Assembly (NCBI GenBank): GCA_002422955.1
Contig: DITY01000144.1
Location: 25,033-49,358, forward strand
Source of the DNA: Planctomycetaceae bacterium UBA6172
Lineage (GTDB): Bacteria; Planctomycetota; Planctomycetia; Pirellulales; Pirellulaceae
Length of the DNA: 24,326 bases
Reading direction: 5' to 3'
Shown piece after piece: positions 17,401 to 24,326 of this stretch. A model generated the notes under the pieces. The model saw nothing but the letters and a program-made list of their open reading frames with translations. It was not told where the DNA came from and made no database searches. Position 1 is the first letter of the stretch; the number at the start of each line of letters is the position of its first letter. The position numbers were made by a program, and so were the translations under genes.

Positions 17401-18942
17401 TCAGGTCCACAGATCGGCATCGAGTGAGCGGTAATTGATCGCTTCGGCAAGGTGCGATTCCTCGATCTGCTCGGCGCCGGCCACATCGGCGATCGTGCGT
17501 GCCACCCGCAGCACCTTGTCATGAGCGCGGGCGGATAAGCCCAACTGCTCGACGCTGTGCCGCAGCAATTTGCTGCAGGCGGCGTCCAACACGCAGTGCT
17601 TGCGGACCTCGCGGCTGGTCATCTGGGCGTTATACCGGGTCGGGCCGCTGGCAAATCGCTGGGCCTGGGCTGCTCTCGCGCGAGTCACGTCCAGGCGCAT
17701 TTCGGCGCTGGTCGTGGCATTCGCCCCGGAAGCCGACAATTCCTCGAAGGGCACCGACGGCACCTCGATGTGAATGTCGATCCGATCCATCAGGGGTCCC
17801 GAGATCTTGGAGATGTACCGCTCGACCTGCGGTGGCGTGCAATTGCAACTGCGGCGGGGGTCGCTGCGATATCCGCACGGGCAGGGGTTTGCGGCGGCGA
17901 CCAGCATGAAGTCGGCCGGGAAGGTCGAACTCCGCAGTGCCCTTGAGATCGTAACCACGCCGTCTTCCATCGGTTGCCGCATCACTTCGAGCGTTTTGCG
18001 GTTGAACTCGGGTAACTCATCCAAGAACAGAATGCCGTTGTGCGATTTCGAGATTTCACCTGGCGTCGGCGGGCTTCCGCCGCCAACCAGCCCCGCGTCG
18101 CTGATGGTGTGATGGGGGCTGCGAAACGGCCGCCGGGCCATCAGCGGCTGTCCCGCAGGCAATTGGCCCAAAGCGCTATAAATCCTTGTCGTCTCGATCG
18201 ACTCGGCCGGCGTGAGTTGCGGGAGCACCGTCGGCATCCGCTTTGCCAGCATCGTTTTGCCGCTGCCCGGTGGACCGATCATGATCAGATTGTGGCTGCC
18301 GGCGGCGGCCAACATGATCGCCCGTTTGGCCATTTCCTGGCCGCGGACATCGCCGAAATCGACATCGTAAACGCTGTACTCTTCGAACCACTGCTCCAAT
18401 TGGCTGGGATGCGGCGGGATCTCGATCTGGCCGCTCAAGAATGCTACCGCTTGGGCGAGGTTGGCCACGGGGATGACATCGATCTGCTCGACGACCGCTG
18501 CCTCTTGCGCGTTCTCGGTGGGTACGAGCAGTCCTTTTAGGTGGGGCTGCCGAGCGGTGGCGATGGCCATCGACAGGGCCCCTTTGATCGGACGGGTGTA
18601 ACCCTCCAGCGCTAATTCGCCAACCACCGCGTAGCGATCCAAACGGTCGGATACCAGCTGGCCACTTCCGGCCAGCACGCCTAGCGCTACGGGTAAGTCG
18701 AACGAGGGTGCCTGTTTCGGCAGATCACCAGGGGCAAGATTGATCACGACGCGATCTTGAGGGCGGATGAACCCGCTGTTGACGATCGCCCGCTCGACGC
18801 GATGCGTGCTTTCCTTGACCGACGCCTCGGGCAGGCCGACCAGCGTCGTCTTGGGCATTGCCGCCGGAGACAGATCGACTTCAACCTCGACCGGCATCGC
18901 TTCGATACCCAGAAGCGTGAACGTTTGGAGACTGGCGAGCAT
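17401..18942 (-). CDS. YifB/ComM-type magnesium-chelatase-like AAA ATPase
   Basis: The protein is 513 residues from the ATG at 18942, the usual YifB size; a TTG at 18978 would extend it by 12 residues but family proteins start near LASLQTFTLLG. The N-terminal third is the Lon-like substrate-interacting domain (KTTLVGLPEASVKES, INLAPGDLPKQ). The AAA domain has Walker A GPPGSGKT (about 223-230), Walker B GILFLDE (about 303-309) and a four-cysteine element NPCPCGYRSDPRRSCNC (about 352-368). In studied bacteria ComM is a helicase acting in branch migration during natural transformation; the role here is by family. No ribosome-binding site is visible. Confidence 0.95.
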   Translation of the reverse strand: MLASLQTFTLLGIEAMPVEVEVDLSPAAMPKTTLVGLPEASVKESTHRVERAIVNSGFIRPQDRVVINLAPGDLPKQAPSFDLPVALGVLAGSGQLVSDRLDRYAVVGELALEGYTRPIKGALSMAIATARQPHLKGLLVPTENAQEAAVVEQIDVIPVANLAQAVAFLSGQIEIPPHPSQLEQWFEEYSVYDVDFGDVRGQEMAKRAIMLAAAGSHNLIMIGPPGSGKTMLAKRMPTVLPQLTPAESIETTRIYSALGQLPAGQPLMARRPFRSPHHTISDAGLVGGGSPPTPGEISKSHNGILFLDELPEFNRKTLEVMRQPMEDGVVTISRALRSSTFPADFMLVAAANPCPCGYRSDPRRSCNCTPPQVERYISKISGPLMDRIDIHIEVPSVPFEELSASGANATTSAEMRLDVTRARAAQAQRFASGPTRYNAQMTSREVRKHCVLDAACSKLLRHSVEQLGLSARAHDKVLRVARTIADVAGAEQIEESHLAEAINYRSLDADLWT

Positions 18943-19202
18943 GGTGGCGGATAAGGCGTGGGATGCGATTGGGGACAAGAACCTCCGGCATCGGCAGAAC
19001 TTCGGTCAAGCATACCGAACCCGCTGACCGCGATGTGCTCGGAATCGAATCCGGCTCGAGTGACTGGCGAAATCCCTTTTTTGCACCCCGGCTGACTCGG
19101 CAACCTGACGCCGGCTTATGATGACGATTCGCCGAGTTGTTGGTGATTCGGCAACCGATCGCTGGAATTCATGAACGACGCTCGCGTTGGGCTCAGGCTG
19201 AC

Positions 19203-20147
19203 ATGATGGACGATCAACATTGCTTCGGGGCCACGGATCGAGGCTTGAAGCGGGAAAACAATCAAGACGCCTTTCTCATCGCCCGGCTGTCGAAATCGAT
19301 GCTGGTCGGGTCCAACAGTTTGGGCATCGAACCGGGTTCGCGATTGTTCGGCGGAGTACGCGGTTGCTTGATGCTGGTTGCCGACGGGATGGGCGGCCAC
19401 GCCGGGGGTGAGCGGGCGAGCCGCATGGCGATCGATTATCTGATCGACCGGTTGCTGAACAACGTGCATTGGCTGTTCCGCTTCAGTCGCGAAGCCGAGA
19501 TCGATTTCACCGACAGCCTGCAAAAATTGTTGCGGGATGCCCACCATGAAATTCAATCCGAGGGGCGTCGGGATCGATCCGTCTCGGGGATGGGGACCAC
19601 GCTGACCATGGCCTACGTGGTCTGGCCCAATCTGTACGTTTTGCACGCGGGCGATAGCCGCTGCTACCTGGTTCGCGAAGGGCAAGTCGAGCAGTTGACC
19701 ACGGATCACACCATGGCGCATCGATTGGTCGAAGCGGGGGGGATCAGCCCCCAGGACGCGGCGCTGAGTCGCTGGAGCAACGTTTTGTGGAATGTGCTGG
19801 GAGGCAAAAGCCAGGGCGAACTCGAGGCCGAGGTCCGACAGGTGAAACTTCAAGCGGGCGACCAAATCCTCATCTGCTCCGACGGCTTGCACCGTTACCT
19901 GGACCATGCGGCCATCGTCCAAACGCTCGGGGCGAGCGGTTCGTGCCAGCAATCCTGCCACGACTTCATTCGACTCGCGAACCGCTCGGGCGGGGACGAC
20001 AACGTCACCGTGATCGTGGCTCAAGTACCCGACGAATCGGAAATCGATTTCGGCAGTTCCGTGGGTGATGATCAACTCAGTAAAACCAAGCCAATCCTGC
20101 AAGATACCGACGTGTTGCCGGTCCGACCGAGCAAGGTTAAGGATTGA
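19203..20147 (+). CDS. PP2C-type serine/threonine protein phosphatase
   Basis: From the ATG at 19203 the protein is 314 residues; upstream TTG at 19137 is in frame but less likely. PP2C metal-binding motifs are complete: RGLKRENNQDAF (Asp 22), LVADGMGGHAGGE (Asp 61-Gly 62), GMGTTLTMAY, LHAGDSRCYLVREGQV, TTDHT, ILICSDGL and SGGDDNVTVIV. It should remove phosphate from Ser/Thr using two Mn or Mg ions in the cytoplasm, as no membrane span or signal is seen. About 65 bases of the upstream region contain TATGAT (19117-19122) as a possible -10, with only a weak -35. It is convergent with a kinase-Hsp70 gene whose stop is 44 bases away, which makes the kinase a likely partner. Confidence 0.93.
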   Translation: MMDDQHCFGATDRGLKRENNQDAFLIARLSKSMLVGSNSLGIEPGSRLFGGVRGCLMLVADGMGGHAGGERASRMAIDYLIDRLLNNVHWLFRFSREAEIDFTDSLQKLLRDAHHEIQSEGRRDRSVSGMGTTLTMAYVVWPNLYVLHAGDSRCYLVREGQVEQLTTDHTMAHRLVEAGGISPQDAALSRWSNVLWNVLGGKSQGELEAEVRQVKLQAGDQILICSDGLHRYLDHAAIVQTLGASGSCQQSCHDFIRLANRSGGDDNVTVIVAQVPDESEIDFGSSVGDDQLSKTKPILQDTDVLPVRPSKVKD

Positions 20148-20191
20148 TCGGTCGCAACGGGCGATATCTGACCTTGTCGATTGCTTATCGA

Positions 20192-22816
20192 TCAGCGGGG
20201 TGACGACTGCGAACGCTTGGGAGTCGGCAGCACTTCGGCAACCCATTCGGCCCACGGGTTCAACTCGTCATCATCGATCGTCGGTTGGGGTCGTGCCGCC
20301 AAGCGTTCGATGGTTCCGGTCTGCGGATCCCGTCCACGAACCACCAAGCGGCCATCGGTATCAACCTCGAACATCAGTTCTAGTTTCGCAGATCCGGGTT
20401 CCGTGGCGATCCAGTGGGATCCCAAGGACCGCCATGCATTTTCCCGCCAAGTTGACGATTCGACGAGCATCAGGTTCTGCTTGCTAACATTCCCGGAGGC
20501 GAGCGGTCGGCTGGTGCGAGCCGGGATCAATGTCCCACGTGGGATCACTGGACGGATTCGCCGTCGTCCCTGGGAGTCGATGACCAACAGCCCCAAGTCG
20601 TGGCAGGTCGAGGGCTGGGGCGGTAAGGGAATTTCTCCTCGTCCGGGTAACTCCCCTGCGACGCATGCCGCCGCACCGCGTGCGATATCCGTGCGATCGA
20701 TCGTGACCCATGAGACCTCCGGATTCAGCCGCTCCGCCAGCCGCCGCCGAACCACGTCGAGACGGGTCGGCATCCCGAACAACAAGGCGTGCCGAATCCG
20801 CTCGGGTGCGATGTTGGCCGTTTCGAGAGCCAGCGTGATCATCTCGAGCAGTTCCAGGAACAGCGGCTCACAGGCCTCCAGCCACTGGTCGCGAGTGATG
20901 GCGAACTCGATCCTGCGGCCGCTCGCCTTGAAATCGACACGCGCTGACTCGGCGAGCCGAAACTGTGTCAGCGCATGTTCGCAGGCGAGTTGCAGCGACG
21001 AAGCAGTTTCCAAGTTAGCGAGCGGGTCGGATGCGAATCGCTCCCGGCAGGTAGCGGCTGCCAAGTCGACGAGTTTCTGTTGCCACTGGAGCAAGCCATA
21101 ATGCCATTGACCGATCGTCGCCAATTGCTGCGCCCGCGGCCCGCGACGCCGCACGACGACAACCTCGGTCGCGCCACCGGAAACGGAAATGACGACTTGC
21201 GGGCGTTCGGCATCCGCCTCGGATAGCGGTTGACCTCCACGGTCACCTCGGCCCTGACGCAAATCGAGGTGCCAGGACTGCAACGCGGCCAACGAACGGT
21301 CTACCAGTCGCACGGAACGCAGTCCGGCAATCGCGGCCGCCTGCAACATCGCTTGCCGATGCAACTGGTCATAGCTGGAGGGTACGGTAATCGCGACCAC
21401 ATGCGGCCGCGAGCGCTGCGTCCAGCAGGTGTGCAGGATCTGGCGGAGTTGCAGACCGATCAGCACTTCGCCGGGACAGTGCCTGCCCGCGATCGCGTGC
21501 TCCAGTCGTGTTTGCCCGACGAACAGCGGAAGGCAGTGCAGGACCGTGCCGGGGCGAACGGCACGCTGCGCTTCCGCCGCATCACCGAACAGGGGCGGTT
21601 GACCATCGGCGATCGCGATCCGACAGATCGGCTTGTCCGGTCCACCTGCGGCGAGCAAGTCGACCTTGCCAGACGGATCGGCGATGGCGGCAGTGGCGTA
21701 AAACATGCCAAAATCGATTGCCATCACCTGCGGGACTTCACCGCGAGTCGAGTTCGGGTGGAGCGTGCCGGAGTCGACCATCCCCGACTTCATTCCCAAA
21801 GCGGTCAACCAAGTGGGTATCGACTCGTTCGTGTCGTGCGCCGCCAGGTCCGCGAGCACTTCGATCAACGAGGCGTACCGATCCTGGGGCTTTTTGGCCA
21901 TCATCCGGTGCAACACGTGTTCTAACCGCAAATCCGCGTCAGGTCGTACCGCGAACAATTCCGGCAACGGATCGTGACGATGGCCGCGGACCTGGTCCAA
22001 GAACTCGCCCTCGTAGGGCGGTCGACCGGTCAACAGAAAGTAGAATGTCGCACCCAGGGAATAGATGTCGCTACGGGCATCGACCGCATCGGGATTCTCG
22101 AGTTGTTCCGGGGACATGAAGGCGATCGTTCCGACCAGTCGCCCGGAATCGGACCTTCGCCCCGCTGTCCCTGTGGCAGCGACGCTGGCCGCCGCTAATC
22201 CGAGATCGACAATCTTGACGGTGCCATCACGCGTCCGCATCAAGTTGCTGGGCTTGATGTCCCGATGCACAATTCCGGCCGCGTGAGCATGGGAGAGGCC
22301 CCGCGCCGCATCGCGGATCGCCGATACCGCGTCGCCGATCGCGAGCGGACCGGATTCGGCAACCAACGCCGAGAGCGTTGGCCCGTTGACATATTCCATG
22401 GCCAAATAATGCACGCCATCGACACAGCCCGCATCGAAGGCGGTGACGATATTGGGGTGCAACAGTCTCCCCGCCGCGCGAATTTCGGCATAGAAACGCT
22501 CCACCGCGTTGGCCTGTCGCATCCGCTCCGGAGGCAGCGTTTTGAGCGCAACCGGTCTCAGCATTGTCGCATGCTCTGCCAAATAAACTCGGCCCATGCC
22601 ACCGCTGCCGACCAGCTTTTCGATCCGGTAATCACCGACCCGCGAGGGAATCCCATGGCGGTCGCCGTCGATGACCGAATCCCCGATCAATCCGCTGCTG
22701 TCAAAATCCTGAAAGTCCGGATCCAAGGGGTGGGAAGCCGTCGGATCAAAACTTTCGGTTTCGTCCCCTGTTCCGCGGCGATCGTACGCAGGCTCGGATT
22801 CGGGGGTTTCGGACAC
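20192..22816 (-). CDS. Serine/threonine protein kinase fused to an Hsp70-like domain
   Basis: The 874-residue protein starts at GTG 22816 (GAGAGA about 10 bases upstream). After an acidic N-terminal leader of about 60 residues comes a PknB-type kinase: glycine loop GSGGMGRVYLAEH (70-82), VALK with Lys 92, HRDIKPSN with Asp 186, DLG (204-206) in place of DFG, and SPEQ. No membrane span follows. Residues about 363-725 match the Hsp70 ATPase domain: AIDFGMFYATAAIA, ITVPSSYDQLHRQAMLQAAA, ISVSGGATEVVVV (degenerate form of DLGGGTFD) and LLFGMPTRLDVV. Residues about 738-840 match the Hsp70 beta substrate-binding domain (VIPRGTLIPA and LELMFEVDTDGRLVV, then DPQTG). The kinase looks active; ATP hydrolysis by the Hsp70 part is less certain because the phosphate-2 Asp is replaced by Ser. 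Confidence 0.92.
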   Translation of the reverse strand: MSETPESEPAYDRRGTGDETESFDPTASHPLDPDFQDFDSSGLIGDSVIDGDRHGIPSRVGDYRIEKLVGSGGMGRVYLAEHATMLRPVALKTLPPERMRQANAVERFYAEIRAAGRLLHPNIVTAFDAGCVDGVHYLAMEYVNGPTLSALVAESGPLAIGDAVSAIRDAARGLSHAHAAGIVHRDIKPSNLMRTRDGTVKIVDLGLAAASVAATGTAGRRSDSGRLVGTIAFMSPEQLENPDAVDARSDIYSLGATFYFLLTGRPPYEGEFLDQVRGHRHDPLPELFAVRPDADLRLEHVLHRMMAKKPQDRYASLIEVLADLAAHDTNESIPTWLTALGMKSGMVDSGTLHPNSTRGEVPQVMAIDFGMFYATAAIADPSGKVDLLAAGGPDKPICRIAIADGQPPLFGDAAEAQRAVRPGTVLHCLPLFVGQTRLEHAIAGRHCPGEVLIGLQLRQILHTCWTQRSRPHVVAITVPSSYDQLHRQAMLQAAAIAGLRSVRLVDRSLAALQSWHLDLRQGRGDRGGQPLSEADAERPQVVISVSGGATEVVVVRRRGPRAQQLATIGQWHYGLLQWQQKLVDLAAATCRERFASDPLANLETASSLQLACEHALTQFRLAESARVDFKASGRRIEFAITRDQWLEACEPLFLELLEMITLALETANIAPERIRHALLFGMPTRLDVVRRRLAERLNPEVSWVTIDRTDIARGAAACVAGELPGRGEIPLPPQPSTCHDLGLLVIDSQGRRRIRPVIPRGTLIPARTSRPLASGNVSKQNLMLVESSTWRENAWRSLGSHWIATEPGSAKLELMFEVDTDGRLVVRGRDPQTGTIERLAARPQPTIDDDELNPWAEWVAEVLPTPKRSQSSPR

Positions 22817-22968
22817 GGGGGTTTGTCTCTCACGATGAGCAGGTGCCGTTCAACTGAGCCGCTTCGATCCGCTGGTCTGGCTGACCAATCTGATCATACC
22901 AGGCCAGCGGCCGCAAAGATTGGCGCCCAGTAAACACATCCACGCCAGCGCCCAGCGGTTGTGCCCGA

Positions 22969-24108
22969 TTACTGCTGCTGGGCATCGAGATAGCGAACGA
23001 ACGCCAACGGGCCGAGTAACAGGAACGGCACCCAGGCGGCCATCGCCGGGGATAACAGGACCCCGCTACCAGCCATCGCCGCGGCAACCGTCTTGAGGGT
23101 GAAAAAGATCAAAATGATGCCGATGGCTTGGCCGATCACATTGAAGAGACGCATATCGCCCCGATTGACGACCAAAGGCAATCCGAGCAGCACCAAACAA
23201 AAATCGAGCGGCGGGCGGAGAACGCGATCGTGCAACAAGGTGTGCAGTTCTTTGCTGCTATGAACCGATCCGTTGCGAACGCGACGCGCCAACTCCGGAA
23301 TTCCCGCCATCCTGGTCGATCGGGGGTTGTCTCGCAGAACCTCAATGTCCAGCGTGGTGACAACAAAACATTGCCCAGCCGCGAGCCAATCGGCATCCCG
23401 TCGCGTCACCAAAATCGGTTTGCCGTTGACCAAACCCATCGATAACCCATCCACGCCAGCGGGACGGGACACGTCGTCGAGCAGGTAACCCGAGGGGCGA
23501 CTTGCGGTGGCGGGTTGCCAAATGGCTGATTTCGCGTCGATCACATCGCCGAAACCGGGAAAGGATGAATACAGCCGAAAACTCGGCTGATCGATCTGGG
23601 ATTGTCCCGGGCGAAGTCCCTCACCCTCGATCAAAATACCACTCGATTTGTCATACGAAGGCAGCATCCCCTGCGCTTTTGCGTTTCGCCACTCACCCGG
23701 CTTGCTGGTCAGCAAGTCCCGGTAGGAAGGGATCAGGATTTCGCGGCACAACGCTTGCAGTGCGATCACCGCGACCACGGTGATCAACATCGGCCGCAAC
23801 ACCCGACCGTGGCGGACGCCAGAAGCTAACAGCGACGTCAGTTCGCCGCTGCGACGAAGCCAACTGACGGTGAATAGCATCGCCATCAGGGCGATGATCG
23901 ACGCTGTCCAATCGAATAGCATCAACATGTAGGGGCCGTAAAACCCGAACAATGCGAGCGGCAACGACCCGTTGTCCTCGGCTAATCGATGCAGGTCGTC
24001 CAGGTTGTTGAAGGCGTGAAAGACGACGAACACGCCACCAATACTGGAAAAGCAGATCAAGATCGTCCGGGCAAACAGCATCAGGATGTATCGATCGATC
24101 TGCGTCAT
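22969..24108 (-). CDS. LptF/LptG (YjgP/YjgQ) family permease
   Basis: From the ATG at 24108 the protein is 379 residues; a TTG four codons upstream is possible. It has the LptF/G layout: N-terminal spans (MTQIDRYILMLFARTILICF and following, plus PYMLMLFDWTASIIALMAML), a third span before a soluble beta-rich domain of about 170 residues (from about residue 120), and C-terminal spans beginning LDFCLVLLGLPLVV and GIILIFFTLKTVAAA. The family forms the inner-membrane part of the lipopolysaccharide export machine with LptB. Only one such permease is visible here, so its partner must be elsewhere. The gene lies 152 bases upstream of the kinase-Hsp70 gene on the same strand; co-transcription is possible but not shown. 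Confidence 0.88.
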   Translation of the reverse strand: MTQIDRYILMLFARTILICFSSIGGVFVVFHAFNNLDDLHRLAEDNGSLPLALFGFYGPYMLMLFDWTASIIALMAMLFTVSWLRRSGELTSLLASGVRHGRVLRPMLITVVAVIALQALCREILIPSYRDLLTSKPGEWRNAKAQGMLPSYDKSSGILIEGEGLRPGQSQIDQPSFRLYSSFPGFGDVIDAKSAIWQPATASRPSGYLLDDVSRPAGVDGLSMGLVNGKPILVTRRDADWLAAGQCFVVTTLDIEVLRDNPRSTRMAGIPELARRVRNGSVHSSKELHTLLHDRVLRPPLDFCLVLLGLPLVVNRGDMRLFNVIGQAIGIILIFFTLKTVAAAMAGSGVLLSPAMAAWVPFLLLGPLAFVRYLDAQQQ

Positions 24109-24326
24109 CAGCCAACCCAAGCGTTATCAGCAAATGCACGTGGCCAGACCAACCGCGGCTGATCGGACGACTCCGCCGGCTTGGTTCACCCGTTCGTCAA
24201 GCACGGTGGTTTCCGAGCTGGCCTGCGGCTCGAAGACGAACCGCCGACAGCGTCGCAAATTGGGACGCGCTGAAGCAAGGCCGATTGACCGCTTGAGAAC
24301 GGATGGGTGCATGACAGGGTTTGCAG

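Noticed and set aside
20148..20191. Possible bidirectional terminator between the PP2C and kinase genes
   Set aside because: Only six-base complementary arms about 40 bases apart (TGATCG and CGATCA) without a T-run; not a convincing terminator.
19116..20255. A 379-codon minus-strand open frame opposite the PP2C gene
   Set aside because: The plus strand encodes all PP2C motifs in order, whereas the minus translation shows no domain; it is an antisense shadow.
24127..24312. A 61-codon open frame on the minus strand just upstream of the LptF/G-like gene (ATG at 24312)
   Set aside because: It has a real ATG and lies 18 bases from the next start, but shows no recognisable domain, no signal or membrane segment and an unremarkable composition. 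It may be a leader of the operon or chance; support is too thin to call a gene.

Overview
The window reads as a chromosomal segment of a planctomycete, probably of the Rhodopirellula/Pirellula type. The support is indirect: GC-rich coding DNA, weak or absent Shine-Dalgarno sites, stop/start overlaps between genes, and families common in that phylum (PknB-like kinases carrying extra domains, NPCBM-like proteins, HtrA-like proteins in series, a LemA/M48 pair with a long C-terminal extension). No rRNA, tRNA, insertion sequence, phage gene or CRISPR array was seen. The species call is an inference; the gene content is read directly.

Layout, left to right. (1) 1-4530, minus strand: a three-gene ABC exporter operon, ATPase then ABC-2 permease then a membrane-anchored helical protein cut by the left edge; both internal junctions are ATGA overlaps. 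(2) 4894-6270, plus: folC. (3) 6298-12616, minus: a four-gene envelope-type operon made of an NPCBM-like protein, an HtrA-like protease with intact catalytic triad, an HtrA-like protein with Ser replaced by Ala, and a larger HtrA-like protein that has lost all three triad residues and carries two PDZ domains plus a degenerate alpha/beta-hydrolase-like tail. The first three genes are joined by ATGA overlaps. (4) 12947-13633, plus: a secreted Spy/CpxP-like protein with a highly charged low-complexity tail, followed by a strong intrinsic terminator. (5) 13760-16431, minus: lemA and an M48 metalloprotease. (6) 16635-17372, plus: an SDR-family protein with an altered active-site motif. (7) 17401-18942, minus: a YifB/ComM-type AAA ATPase. 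(8) 19203-20147, plus: a PP2C phosphatase, convergent with (9) 20192-22816, minus: a protein kinase fused to an Hsp70-like ATPase and its beta substrate domain. (10) 22969-24108, minus: an LptF/LptG-type permease.

Two loci stand out. The protease operon places one apparently active HtrA next to two relatives with graded loss of the triad, which suggests one catalytic subunit with non-catalytic PDZ adaptors at the envelope. The kinase-Hsp70 fusion facing a PP2C phosphatase suggests a reversible phosphorylation module tied to chaperone-like ATP or peptide binding. Much of the rest (folC, yifB, LptF/G-like gene, lemA/M48) is ordinary housekeeping or envelope maintenance.
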